Notes: generated by a model from the sequence alone, not told the origin. Shown: positions 7,539-16,143, counted from the first letter of the stretch. The stretch is 42,542 bases of DNA from Actinomycetes bacterium (GCA_025463865.1 JAODBH010000046.1:1-42542); one strand, 5' to 3'. Numbers and translations: made by a program.

Positions 7539-9269
7539 CTACATCTGTTCGGGGGCTTGGATGCCGAGGAGGTCGAGGCCCTGGGCGATGACGCGTGCGG
7601 TGAGCTGCGCGAGGGCGATGCGTGACGCGCGTTGGCGGTCGGTGTCGGCCCGCAGCACGGGGCAGTGCTCGTAGAAGCCGCTGAACGTGCTCGCGAGGTC
7701 GAACAGGTACGTGCACAGCCGGTGTGGCTGCAGCGTGTCGACCACCTGGGCGACGGTCTCGGGGAACGCGACGAGGGCGAGGGCGAGCGCGCGTTCCTGG
7801 GGCGCCTCGATGTGGATGGGGCCCGGAGCGAAGCCTTCGGCGGTTGCTCGCCGCAGGATGGAGCGGATCCGGGCGTGCGCGTACTGCAGGTACGGCGCCG
7901 TGTTGCCGTCCATCGCGAGGAGCCGGTCCCAGTCGAAGACGTAGTCCTTCACCCGGTCGCTGGCGAGATCCGCGTACTTGATCGCGCCGATGCCGACGGC
8001 CCGGGCGACGGCGGCGCGGGTCTCGACGTCGAGGTCGGGCCCCTTGTCGGCCACGAACGCGGCGGCCCGCTCGATGCCCTCGTCGAGCAGGTCGATGAGC
8101 TTGACGCTCTCACCGCTTCGGGTTTTGAACGGCTTGCCGTCGCTGCCGAGGACGGTGCCGAACGCGACGTGCTCGGCGGTGGCGTCGACCAGCCATCCGG
8201 CCTGCTGCGCGGTCGCGAACACCATGGCGAAGTGCTGGCTCTGGCGGGCGTCGACGACGTAGACGAGCCGGACGAGGCCGAGCGCCTGCGTGCGGAACCG
8301 GATGGCCGCGAGGTCGGTGGACGCGTAGCCGTAGCCGCCGTCGCTCTTCCGCACGATCAGCGGCAGCGGGTCGCCGTCGCGGTTGGTGAAGCCGGGCGGG
8401 AACGCGCACAATGCGCCCTCGTTGACGGTGACCAGGCCCTTGGCCTCGAGCTCGGTGACCGTGGCCGCGAGCTCGTCGTTGTAGAAGCTCTCGCCCCGGA
8501 TGTCCTCGGCGCGCAGCAGCACCCCGAGCTTGGCGTAGACCCGTTCGAAGTGGCGCTTGGACTCGTCGGTGAGCTCCTGCCACAGCGCGAGCGTGGTGTC
8601 GTCGCCGGACTGCAACCGGACGACACGCTCGCGGGCCCGGGTCTTGAAGTCGTCGTCGGCGGCGAACTTGGTCTGCGCGGCCTGGTAGAGCGCGTTGAGG
8701 TCGGCGATGGTGTGGTCGTGGCCGGGCTCGGCCCACCCGAGGTCGACGAGGTGCTCGATGAGCATGCCGAACTGCGTGCCCCAGTCGCCGAGGTGGTTCT
8801 GCCGCACGACCGGGTAGCCGGCAAAGCTCAAGGTGCGGGCGAGCGCGTCGCCGATCACGCTGCTGCGCAGGTGGCCGACGTGCATCTCCTTGGCCACGTT
8901 CGGCGCCGAGTACTCGACCATCGTCGGGTCGCCGTTCGTCACCAGCGGCACCCCGAGGCGCGGGTCGGCGGCCTCTTCCTCGAGCGCGTGGCCCAGGAAA
9001 TCGGTGCGGAACTGAAGGTTGATGAAGCCCGGCCCGGCGATCACCGGCGCTTCGACGATGTCGGAGGCGTCGAGGTGCTCGACGATCTGATCGGCGATGT
9101 CGCGGGGCTTGTGGCCGAGCCGCTTCCCGAGCGCCATCGCCACGTTGGCCTGGAAGTCGGCGTGGTCGGAGCGGCGCAGCACCGGGTCGGTCCCCGCCAG
9201 GTCCGACCCGAAGGCCTCGGTGATGGCGGCTTCGAGGCGTTCGGTCAGGACGGTCGCGGGATCGGGCAT
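7539..9269 (-). CDS. argS: Arginyl-tRNA synthetase
   Basis: A class I aminoacyl-tRNA synthetase of 576 residues charging tRNA-Arg. The N-terminal Add-1 domain (MPDPATVLTERLEAAI, then HADFQANVAMALGKRLG) is complete. The HIGH signature appears as HVGHLRSSVIGDAL, followed by NHLGDWGTQFGMLIEH. The KMSKS region is the lysine-poor form seen in many ArgS proteins (GSDGKPFKTRSGESVKL), and the C-terminal anticodon-binding DALR domain ends LDLLGIQAPEQM. No stop codon separates this frame from the upstream acyl-CoA ligase, so ligase ribosomes would read straight into ArgS. The ATG at 9269 has no ribosome site, but TACGAT lies exactly 7 nt upstream, as in leaderless genes. The function is very sure; the N-terminus in vivo is open. 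Confidence 0.95.
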   Translation of the reverse strand: MPDPATVLTERLEAAITEAFGSDLAGTDPVLRRSDHADFQANVAMALGKRLGHKPRDIADQIVEHLDASDIVEAPVIAGPGFINLQFRTDFLGHALEEEAADPRLGVPLVTNGDPTMVEYSAPNVAKEMHVGHLRSSVIGDALARTLSFAGYPVVRQNHLGDWGTQFGMLIEHLVDLGWAEPGHDHTIADLNALYQAAQTKFAADDDFKTRARERVVRLQSGDDTTLALWQELTDESKRHFERVYAKLGVLLRAEDIRGESFYNDELAATVTELEAKGLVTVNEGALCAFPPGFTNRDGDPLPLIVRKSDGGYGYASTDLAAIRFRTQALGLVRLVYVVDARQSQHFAMVFATAQQAGWLVDATAEHVAFGTVLGSDGKPFKTRSGESVKLIDLLDEGIERAAAFVADKGPDLDVETRAAVARAVGIGAIKYADLASDRVKDYVFDWDRLLAMDGNTAPYLQYAHARIRSILRRATAEGFAPGPIHIEAPQERALALALVAFPETVAQVVDTLQPHRLCTYLFDLASTFSGFYEHCPVLRADTDRQRASRIALAQLTARVIAQGLDLLGIQAPEQM

Positions 9270-10832
9270 GGGCCGCATCGTACGAGACGGCTTGGCGGCC
9301 TCGGCCGCCCGGAGGCGCAGGGCGGCGCGGTCGGGCTTCCCGGCGGCGAGGACCGGGAGATCGTCGAGGACGACGACGCGCTCGGGAGTCTTGAACCGGG
9401 CGACGCCGCGTTCGGCGAACCAGGCCCGGCACACCTCGAGATCGAACGTCGGCTCGGCGACGACGTAGGCGCAGACCCGTTCGCCCATGACCGGGTCGGG
9501 GAAGCCGACGGCCACGGCCTGACGAACATCGGGATGCGCCTCGAGCGCGTTCTCGACCTCGGCGGCGGCGATGTTCTCGCCGCCGCGGATGATCACGTCC
9601 TTCATCCGGCCGACGATCGTGAGCCAGCCCTCGGCGTCGACGGTCGCGAGGTCGCCGGTGCGGAACCAGCCGCGGTGGGTCGACGCCTTCGTCGCCTCCG
9701 CCTCGGCGTAGCCCGCGAACAGCTCGGGGCCCCGGAGCCAGAGCTCACCGGTGTCGCCGCTCGCTACTTCTCGCAACGTCACCGGGTCGGCGACCCGCAA
9801 CTCGGCCACGCCTGTCGCCCGCCCGTCGTGCTCGCGGGCCTGCTCGTCGGAGTCGCTGGCCACGCTCGTGGTGACGGTCGGCGCCTCGGTGCTTCCGTAC
9901 GTGCGCTTGACCCGGGCCCCGAGCCGCTCGCTGGCCGACGCCACGAACGCCGGCGTCACGCCCGCGCCCCCGCTCGACACGAGCCGCAGGGTCATCATGC
10001 GCTCGGTGGAGAAGCTCGGCGACGCCATGAGCCGCACGAAGAACGTCGGCGGCCCGATCATGAAGGTGATCGCCTCCTGCTCGACGAGGTCGATCGCGAG
10101 CTCGGGGTCGAAGCGCTCCATGAGCACCGACTTCATCGGCACGTACCCCGGGATCTGCACTGCGTTGAGCATCCCGGAGATGTGGGCGAGCGGCGCGGGC
10201 ATCAGCACCGAGTCCGCCGGGGTGAGCGAGTGGGCTTCGGTCATGACGATGGTCTTGTACGACAGCCCGCGCTGCGTGTGGAGCGCCGCCTTGGGCACGC
10301 CGGTCGATCCCGACGTGAACAGCGCCACCGCGAGATCGCTCGGCTTGGCTGCGGACTCCGTGACCGGCTCGGCGTCGAGCATTGCGCTGAAGCCGTCGTG
10401 GTCGCCCCGGACCGTGATGGATCCCGGACGCTCGGCAACCGCACCGCCCGTCGCGCCGAGCACGACCTTGGGCTGCACGGCGTCGAGCATGATCGCGGCT
10501 TCGGCCGGGCCTGCGAGGTGGTGCACCGCGGCGCCGATCGCCCCGAGGCGCCAACACGCGCGGTAGAGGACGACGGTCTCCCACCAGTTGGGCAGCTGCC
10601 AGGCGACGACGTCGCGTCGGCGCACACCGAGCTTGCGGAGCCCGCCGGCGAGCGCGCCGACGCGCGCCTCGAGCTCGGCTCCGGTGAGCCGGACGTCGCC
10701 CTGCACGACGGCCACCGCGTCGGGGATCGCGCGCGTGGTGAGCAGCTCGTCGAACGACGGCACGTCCCAGGCCCCGCCGGGGGCTCGGTACTCCTTCGCG
10801 CGCGGGTGCTCGTACGTCGGGCGCAGCGTCAT
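9270..10832 (-). CDS. AMP-forming acyl-CoA ligase, open into argS
   Basis: An ANL-superfamily ligase that adenylates a carboxylic acid and transfers it to CoA. Visible motifs are the P-loop FTSGSTGVPKAALHT and TYGSTEAPT. GWFRTGDLATVD, GRMKDVIIRGGENI and the catalytic Lys in AAGKPDRAAL follow. The ligase domain, complete to its normal end, takes 521 codons from the ATG at 10832 to the base before the argS ATG, with no stop codon in between. Translated through, it gives a 1097-residue ligase-ArgS protein. It follows the acyl-CoA dehydrogenase stop by 34 nt and is probably transcribed from the palindrome-controlled promoter at 12093-12098. Its start has no strong ribosome site. The substrate is unknown. 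Confidence 0.88.
9277..9282 (-). promoter_or_regulatory. Internal -10 box at the ligase-argS junction
   Basis: TACGAT on the minus strand is followed by 7 nt (GCGGCCC) and the argS ATG at 9269. This geometry is repeated at many genes in the window and would start a leaderless argS mRNA inside the end of the ligase coding sequence. Confidence 0.5.
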
Positions 10833-10866
10833 CGGTTCGGCTCGGCCGTCAACCGGACTGCGGTGG

Positions 10867-12084
10867 CTACGCGACGGGCCCGGGTTTCCAGGCCGCGCTC
10901 GACGTGGTCGCGCCCTTGAGCACGTTGGTGCCGATGAAGTTCTTCTGGATCTCCACGGTCCCGGCCCCGATGCAGAGGCCGCGGATGTCGCGGTAGGCGC
11001 GCTCGACCGGGTACTCACGCGAGTAGCCGTAGCCACCGAGGAGCTGGATCGCCTCGTCGCACACGAACTTCGCGGCCTCGTTGGCAGCCGCCTTGGCGAT
11101 GGCGGTCTCGAGCGGCGGGGGAGTGCCGTGCGGCCCGGCGAGGTGCAGCGCCCGCTGCATGAGCAGGCGGGCACCTTCGATGCGCATCGTCATGTCGGCG
11201 ATCTTCCACTGCAGACCCTGGTGGGTGGTGAGGGGCTTGCCGCCGACGACGCGGTCGTTCATGTATTGCACCGCGTACTCGAGCGCGCCCTGTGCGGCGC
11301 CGAGGCACATCGCCGCGTTGCCGCAGCGCTCGTGGTTGATGTGGCCGATCAGGGTCTTGAACGAGTCGGAGTTGGCGGGATCGCCGGCGAGGAGCACGTC
11401 GCCGGGTCCGATCCGCACGTCGTCGAACGCGAGCTCGGCTTCGCTGGTACCCCGGAGCCCCATCTTCTCGTGGGTGCCGGCGAGACTCACTCCCTCCGAG
11501 GTGAGGTCGACGAGCACCGCGCCGATGCCCTTCGTGCCTTCGCTCCCAGGGAAGCGGCACCAGACCAGGCAGGCGACGGCCTTGTGACCGCCGGTGACGT
11601 AGTTCTTGTAGGCATTGAGCCGGAAGCCGTCGCCGTCGGGGGTGAGGCGGGCGCGCATGTGGTTGACCGAGCTGCCCGCCTCGGTCTCGCTGATCCCGAT
11701 GGAGAACAGGCCGTCACCGCTCGCGGCGAGCGGGAGCCATTTGTCCTTCATCGCGTCGTTGCCGAGGTGCTCGATCGCCCGGGGCGGACCGTTGAAGATC
11801 AGCTGGGCGAGGATCGCGCTCGACACGTCGGCCCGGGCGAGCTCCTCGAGGACGATCGCGGCCTCGATGTCGCCCATCCCGGCACCGCCCCATTTCTCCC
11901 CGATGGTGATGCCGAAGAGCTCGGCCTTCTTCATCGCGTCCCACGAGTCCTGGGGGAACTCCTCGGTCTCGTCCCAGTGCCGCGCCCGGGGCGCGAGCTC
12001 CCTGGTCGCGACGTCGCGTGCGAGCTCGCGCAACGCCTGCTGGTCTTCGTTCTCCGCAAAGGGGTCGGTCCCGTGGCTGGCCAT
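10867..12084 (-). CDS. Acyl-CoA dehydrogenase
   Basis: A 405-residue acyl-CoA dehydrogenase. The N-terminal domain has EKWGGAGMGDIEAAIVLEELA. The central region has SIGISETEAGSSVNHMRARL and the LNAYKNYVTGGHKA segment. The C-terminal helices carry IQLLGGYGYSREYPVERAYRD and GAGTVEIQKNFIG. The YEGT Glu is replaced by Ala (GAGTVEIQ). A Glu in INHERCGNA offers the alternative base position used by isovaleryl-CoA dehydrogenase. It is the first gene of a run with the acyl-CoA ligase and argS. Its ATG lies 8 nt after a TAACGT box embedded in a palindrome, suggesting repressor-controlled leaderless expression. Confidence 0.93.
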   Translation of the reverse strand: MASHGTDPFAENEDQQALRELARDVATRELAPRARHWDETEEFPQDSWDAMKKAELFGITIGEKWGGAGMGDIEAAIVLEELARADVSSAILAQLIFNGPPRAIEHLGNDAMKDKWLPLAASGDGLFSIGISETEAGSSVNHMRARLTPDGDGFRLNAYKNYVTGGHKAVACLVWCRFPGSEGTKGIGAVLVDLTSEGVSLAGTHEKMGLRGTSEAELAFDDVRIGPGDVLLAGDPANSDSFKTLIGHINHERCGNAAMCLGAAQGALEYAVQYMNDRVVGGKPLTTHQGLQWKIADMTMRIEGARLLMQRALHLAGPHGTPPPLETAIAKAAANEAAKFVCDEAIQLLGGYGYSREYPVERAYRDIRGLCIGAGTVEIQKNFIGTNVLKGATTSSAAWKPGPVA

Positions 12085-12086
12085 GG

Positions 12087-12104
12087 CCTGACACGTTAGT
12101 CAGG
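12087..12104 (-). promoter_or_regulatory. 18-bp palindromic operator over the dehydrogenase promoter
   Basis: On the minus strand this reads CCTGACTAACGTGTCAGG, perfect 6-bp half-sites around a 6-nt core. The core TAACGT is itself a good -10 box, 8 nt before the ATG at 12084. Sixteen of the 18 positions match the site at 35657-35674. TetR-family repressors of fatty-acid genes typically bind such sites, but no regulator gene for it is visible here. Confidence 0.6.
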
Positions 12105-12119
12105 GACCGCCAGCGGTCC
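12104..12119. repeat. Short inverted repeat in divergent spacer
   Basis: GGACCGC, a 2-nt spacer, then GCGGTCC form a perfect inverted repeat abutting the operator at 12087-12104. It could be a second protein-binding site. I see nothing that assigns it to either flanking gene. Confidence 0.35.
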
Positions 12120-12142
12120 GATGTGCGGGGGTGCCTCCATCC

Positions 12143-12171
12143 TTGACCGGAATGCCCCGTGGGGGGACGAT
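12143..12171 (+). promoter_or_regulatory. Candidate SigA-type promoter for membrane protein
   Basis: TTGACC at 12143-12148 and GACGAT at 12166-12171 are separated by 17 bp. The leader would contain the GGGGGGA ribosome site before the ATG at 12207. The -10 lacks the usual first T. Confidence 0.35.
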
Positions 12172-12206
12172 CCGTGCACAAATCAACCGACGCTTTGGGG
12201 GGAACG

Positions 12207-12884
12207 ATGGTTGCAGTGCTGGAACCGAAGACTGAGTCGAGTCGGTCCGGCGGTTGGATGGGGATCGGGTTCTTCGTGCTGTTCGTGGCCGGGTTCCTGA
12301 CCTTCACCACGCCGGACGATGCGAAGAACACCGCGAAGTGGGCGAGGTGGTGGACCGACAGCGGCCACCGGGTCGCTGCCGTGATCGGCACCTTCCTCAT
12401 CATCCTCGGCCTGCTCGCATTCGTGTGGTTCGCGGCCAGCCTGCAGCGTTGGCTCGGCGGAGCCGGCCACGTCGCCGGAACGATGCTCGTCACGTTCGCC
12501 ACCTTGTTCGTCGCGGCCGCCGGGGTGTCCACCATGCTGCGGGCCGCGATTCCGGGCGGGAAGCTCTTCGGTGACACGCCGGTACCGGCGGGTGCCGATC
12601 TCGCGCGGCAGTTCGACAACGCGGGCTTCGCGATCCTCCTGATTGCGGGCGCGCTGGCGGCGGGGGCCTTCGTGATCACGGCTTCGTACCTCGCCCGCGT
12701 GACCGGAGCACTCCCGAACTGGCTCATCATCGCCGGGTTCATCGTCGGCGTGCTGCAGATCGCGGCCGGGCTCTTCTTCCCGTTCCTGCTGTTCCTGCTC
12801 TGGGTGCTCGCGGTCTCGATCGTGCTGGTGCGCGCGCGGCCGGAAGTGGTGGTCCTGGAGGTCGACGTGGTTCCCACGGTCTGA
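12207..12884 (+). CDS. Polytopic membrane protein of unknown function
   Basis: A 225-residue integral membrane protein. Hydrophobic segments begin at about residues 14 (GIGFFVLFVAGFLTF), 57 (VIGTFLIILGLLAFVWFAA) and 89 (TMLVTFATLFVAAAGV). A group of three more lies between residues 135 and 215, giving about six helices with a short charged tail. No enzymatic motif is seen. The ATG at 12207 is preceded by GGGGGGAA, an unusually strong ribosome site, so an upstream GTG is rejected. It stands alone between two divergently read regions. I do not recognise the family. Confidence 0.72.
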   Translation: MVAVLEPKTESSRSGGWMGIGFFVLFVAGFLTFTTPDDAKNTAKWARWWTDSGHRVAAVIGTFLIILGLLAFVWFAASLQRWLGGAGHVAGTMLVTFATLFVAAAGVSTMLRAAIPGGKLFGDTPVPAGADLARQFDNAGFAILLIAGALAAGAFVITASYLARVTGALPNWLIIAGFIVGVLQIAAGLFFPFLLFLLWVLAVSIVLVRARPEVVVLEVDVVPTV

Positions 12885-13013
12885 GACGAACCGCTACTGC
12901 GCGAGGCAACTCGCCGTTCCTTGAGCCGGACCGTGCGGTCTTCATCGGTTGTTTCCGGTTGGTCGTGCGTTGTTCGCGTGCAGTTTCGGGGTCGCCGATT
13001 ATGAACGTGGGCG

Positions 13014-15608
13014 ATGCGGAATCGCCCTCTCAACCGACTCTCGACGGCCGTCCTCGCGGGGTCGCTCATGCTCGTCGGAACTGTCCCGGCGATGTTGGCG
13101 ACAGCTCCCGCGGCGACCGCCGCGGGTGGCCCGTCGGTCATCATCACGTCGGTCGGCTCGGACCTGACCAACGGGGTGATGGACTCCGTCCTCGACACCC
13201 CGAACGCGGCCACCAACGGGCACTACGACGTCGACACGTCCCAGGCGCCGACCGTCACGGTCCCGGCCGACGCCAACTGCCCGTCGATCACCTATAGCGA
13301 TCCGCACACCGTCACCAACGTCACCCTCACGAGCGGTTCGACCTCGGCTTCGATCGCGACGGGCAAGCTCAGCGTCTCGAACCGCTTCCTGCCGTCCGAC
13401 GTGGGCAACGCGGTGACCGACGGCACCAGCGCCGACATCCCGTTCGGGGCGAAGATCGCCACGTTCGTGGATGCGAGCCACGTGACCATCACCGGCGCGG
13501 CCGGCGGGTCGGGCACCCGGGCCCTGACCGTCGCGACCGCCTCGGGCAGCTACAACGCGTCGGCCGACTCGGCCGCCGGGCGTCGAGCCCTGCGGGACAG
13601 CGCCAACGGCATCTTCCCCACGAGCGCCGAAGGCTCGAAGCGAGGCTGCATCGACATCGCCCGGTCGTCGACCGATGCGAGCGTTCCCGGCGCGACCGAC
13701 AACCCGACCGCGCAGTACTACGCGTACGCGGTCGACGTGGTCACGTGGGCGTCGCCCAGCCTCAACTCGCCGGCCTCGCTCTCCCTGCAGGAGCTGAAGG
13801 ACATCTACTCCTGCAAGATCACGCAGTGGAACGAGGTCTCGGGCGGCAGCCCGGGCCAGATCCAGCGGGTGCTCGCGCCCAGCAACTCCGACACCGAGGC
13901 GAGCTTCCTCACCCGCGTGCTCGGAACGAGCGAGGACGCGGTCCTCGGCGCCACCAATCAGGACCCGGCGCCGGGCTCCGTGTGTCCCGCGCCCATCCAG
14001 GTCGACGAGAACCGGGGCGACTACCTGACCGACGTCGCGCAGGGAGGCAACCCGGCGACGTTCCAGCAGATGATCATGCCGTACTCGAACGGGGCCTGGG
14101 TCTACCAGTCGGTCAACGCCGCGAACCCCACGCTCGACATCCGCAACGGCGTGCGGGTCGGTGCGATCACGACGGTTCCGGGCGACTCGGCCAGCATCTC
14201 GTACGGGGTTCGCTGGAGCGGGAGCCGCTTCTACCTGAACAACCGCGGCAGCGCGCACGCGGTCATCGCCAAGGATGCGGTGGTGAGCGCGGGTTCGAGG
14301 ACCGTGGTCTCCGCCTCCGCGGCCTTCAAGGCCGCTGACGTCGGCCTCGGCATCGCGGGTGACGGCATCCCCGCGGGTGCGACGATCGCAGCGGTCGATG
14401 GCGCGACCTCGGTCCAGCTCTCGGTTCCCGCGGGCGGGTCGGGGGGAGCGGTCGCGCTGACCATCACCGGCACCATCGCCGGCGAGTCGAACCCCAACGT
14501 GTCCGACCCGACCGAGACCCGCATCTTTCCCGGGGTCGGCTACCTCTACAACGTGATCGACAGCGCGTCGCCGAGCTATTCGGTTGCCCGTTCGCTGGTG
14601 GGCTTCGACCCGTTCAGCTCGTCGAAGAGCAAGCTGTGCGCGGGCGGGAACGACACCAGCATCCTGAGCGCCGGCTTCCTCGACCTGCCGGCCCGGACCG
14701 TGGGCGCGAACACCGCCGTCACGTGCCGGGTCTCGCCCATGCCGACGACGCCGACGCCGCCGCCCACCACGGCCGCTCCCGCGACCACGACCGCTCCGAG
14801 CAGCGTCACGACGTCGGTTCCGTCGTCGCCGATCACGGCGCCTCCGGTCGTACCCCCGTCCTCGCCGGGAGGTCCGGTGCCTGGCCCGACCGGGCCGTCG
14901 AACGCGTCGATCCTGCGGGCCTCGGGGCCGATGACGATCAGCACGGCGGGCGCGGTCATCGAGAACGTGAACGTGACCGGGTCGATCACCGTGACCGCGA
15001 GCAACGTGACCATCCGCAACTTCCGCGCCCAGGCAATCCTGCAGGTCGCCGGTAACAGCGGCATGGTGCTCGAGGACGGCGAGATCTACGGCGGGCCGGC
15101 CTTCACCGGTGACGGGCTCGAGTGGGCGCAGTACACGATGCGCCGGATGAACGTGCACAACACGTTCGACGGGCTCAAGGGTCACGGCAACGTGCTCATC
15201 GAGAACTCCTGGATCCACGACATGAACGTGTTCCGTGGGGCGCAGTTCGGGGCGGGCGGCTACAGCCACAACGACGGGCTGCAGGTATCGGCCGGCTCCA
15301 ACATCACCGTGCGCAACTCCCGCTTCGAACGCACGGGCCTCAACTCGGCGATCTTCATCGACGCCGACCAGGGCCCGATCAACAACGTGCTCATCGAGAA
15401 CAACTACCTGAGCGGCGGCGGGTTCACCTTCTATTCGATCCAGAGCCGCAGCGCGCCGCAGTTCGGCGTACCCACCAACGTGACCGTGCGCAACAACACG
15501 TTCGGCGGTGACCACCTCTTCGACTACGCGACCGTCGGAGGCAACGTCGTGTGGTCGGGCAACGTCAACGAGAGCGGGCAGACCGTCACCCCTCGTCGGG
15601 ATCAGTAG
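13014..15608 (+). CDS. Secreted PstS-like protein with beta-helix tail
   Basis: An 864-residue exported protein. Residues 1-37 are a signal peptide with a hydrophobic core and AATAAG end. The next part resembles phosphate-type periplasmic-binding proteins (SVIITSVGSDLTNGVMDSVLD; later LSLQELKDIYSCKITQWNEV and LAPSNSDTEASFLTRVLG). Two copies of an extra domain interrupt it at about 97-178 and 410-487, each with a DVG, IP-G-I and V-I-GG pattern. A Pro/Thr/Ser-rich linker at 570-630 leads to a 230-residue parallel beta-helix-like region with NVTIRNFRA, NVLIENSWIHD, NITVRNSRFER and NVTVRNNTF rungs. Such an arrangement suggests a wall-exposed binding or polysaccharide-acting protein. No cell-wall sorting motif is seen. 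The start is the ATG before the signal peptide. Function is unknown. Confidence 0.85.
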   Translation: MRNRPLNRLSTAVLAGSLMLVGTVPAMLATAPAATAAGGPSVIITSVGSDLTNGVMDSVLDTPNAATNGHYDVDTSQAPTVTVPADANCPSITYSDPHTVTNVTLTSGSTSASIATGKLSVSNRFLPSDVGNAVTDGTSADIPFGAKIATFVDASHVTITGAAGGSGTRALTVATASGSYNASADSAAGRRALRDSANGIFPTSAEGSKRGCIDIARSSTDASVPGATDNPTAQYYAYAVDVVTWASPSLNSPASLSLQELKDIYSCKITQWNEVSGGSPGQIQRVLAPSNSDTEASFLTRVLGTSEDAVLGATNQDPAPGSVCPAPIQVDENRGDYLTDVAQGGNPATFQQMIMPYSNGAWVYQSVNAANPTLDIRNGVRVGAITTVPGDSASISYGVRWSGSRFYLNNRGSAHAVIAKDAVVSAGSRTVVSASAAFKAADVGLGIAGDGIPAGATIAAVDGATSVQLSVPAGGSGGAVALTITGTIAGESNPNVSDPTETRIFPGVGYLYNVIDSASPSYSVARSLVGFDPFSSSKSKLCAGGNDTSILSAGFLDLPARTVGANTAVTCRVSPMPTTPTPPPTTAAPATTTAPSSVTTSVPSSPITAPPVVPPSSPGGPVPGPTGPSNASILRASGPMTISTAGAVIENVNVTGSITVTASNVTIRNFRAQAILQVAGNSGMVLEDGEIYGGPAFTGDGLEWAQYTMRRMNVHNTFDGLKGHGNVLIENSWIHDMNVFRGAQFGAGGYSHNDGLQVSAGSNITVRNSRFERTGLNSAIFIDADQGPINNVLIENNYLSGGGFTFYSIQSRSAPQFGVPTNVTVRNNTFGGDHLFDYATVGGNVVWSGNVNESGQTVTPRRDQ

Positions 15609-16032
15609 GCGCGGGCCCCGGCGGCGGTACGGACCTCGAGAAGCCGCTCGGTTCGAGTGGATCCATGCTGGACACCCGGTGGCGGGCCCGACGACGATGA
15701 GCCTCGATACCGAAGTTCCGAGGTCGGTCCATCGACGGTATGTAGATCCGGAACTCGTCGTCGCCGAACCGGGCCGAGAGTCGTAGCTGACCGTCCAACG
15801 CGTCGATGTAGCGCGCGAGCGTCGAGACGAGAATGTCGTCCTGCCCTTCGATGCGGGAGACACTCGACTGAGGCATCCGGAGGCGGATCGCGAGCTCCAG
15901 TTGCGTCAGGCTCCGATCGAAGCGCAGCTCCGAAAGGGGTGTCGACCTCGGATCGGGCATCCGCGGGCTCACGGGCGGTGCCGAGCCGCCCGATGCGGGT
16001 TCCTTCGCGCGCCGGTCGACTTGCGGGCGCAA
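15586..16032 (-). CDS. XRE-family helix-turn-helix regulator, antitoxin-like
   Basis: A DNA-binding protein of 148 residues if it starts at the TTG at 16032; in-frame GTG at 15972 and ATG at 15960 are alternatives. GC-rich third positions continue up to 16032. The HTH region SLTQLELAIRLRMPQSSVSRI is followed by STLARYIDALDGQLRLSARF. This pairing is typical of HigA-like antitoxins and their stand-alone relatives. No toxin-like gene lies on either side, so it is an orphan here. Its stop overlaps the end of the convergent secreted-protein gene by 23 bp. A perfect 38-bp palindrome covers its putative promoter and start, which suggests autorepression. The true start is uncertain. Confidence 0.8.
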   Translation of the reverse strand: MRPQVDRRAKEPASGGSAPPVSPRMPDPRSTPLSELRFDRSLTQLELAIRLRMPQSSVSRIEGQDDILVSTLARYIDALDGQLRLSARFGDDEFRIYIPSMDRPRNFGIEAHRRRARHRVSSMDPLEPSGFSRSVPPPGPAPTDPDEG

Positions 16033-16068
16033 TACGTGGTCAAACGTATATACGTTTGACCACGTATT
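16031..16068. repeat. Perfect 38-bp palindrome
   Basis: Two 19-bp arms with no spacer; the left arm is AATACGTGGTCAAACGTAT and the right arm its exact reverse complement. The AT-rich centre (CGTATATACG) stands out from the GC-rich surroundings. It begins at the XRE gene start and is the best candidate operator for it. As RNA it could also form a long hairpin, but no T-run follows, so a simple intrinsic terminator is less likely. Confidence 0.8.
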
Positions 16069-16097
16069 AGCCCTGTAGCACCGGTGGCCACTCCGAG

Positions 16098-16115
16098 CCG
16101 GACCGTTGGGTCCGG
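16098..16115 (-). terminator. Hairpin after the Tad operon
   Basis: CCGGACC, loop GTTG, GGTCCGG form a 7-bp GC stem about 29 bp past the last Tad gene stop. There is no T-tract, as is common for actinobacterial hairpin terminators. Confidence 0.4.
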
Positions 16116-16143
16116 TCGGCTGGAGCGACCGCTGGTCATGTGA

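Noticed and set aside
7632-10919. A 1095-residue open frame on the plus strand opposite argS and the ligase
   Set aside because: Its translation is Arg/Gly/Val/Asp-rich without any domain. It is the mirror of two clear enzymes, as expected in very GC-rich DNA.
12999-15863. A 954-residue minus-strand open frame opposite the secreted protein
   Set aside because: Low-complexity Arg/Val/Gly composition and no motifs; the plus strand has a signal peptide and recognisable folds.
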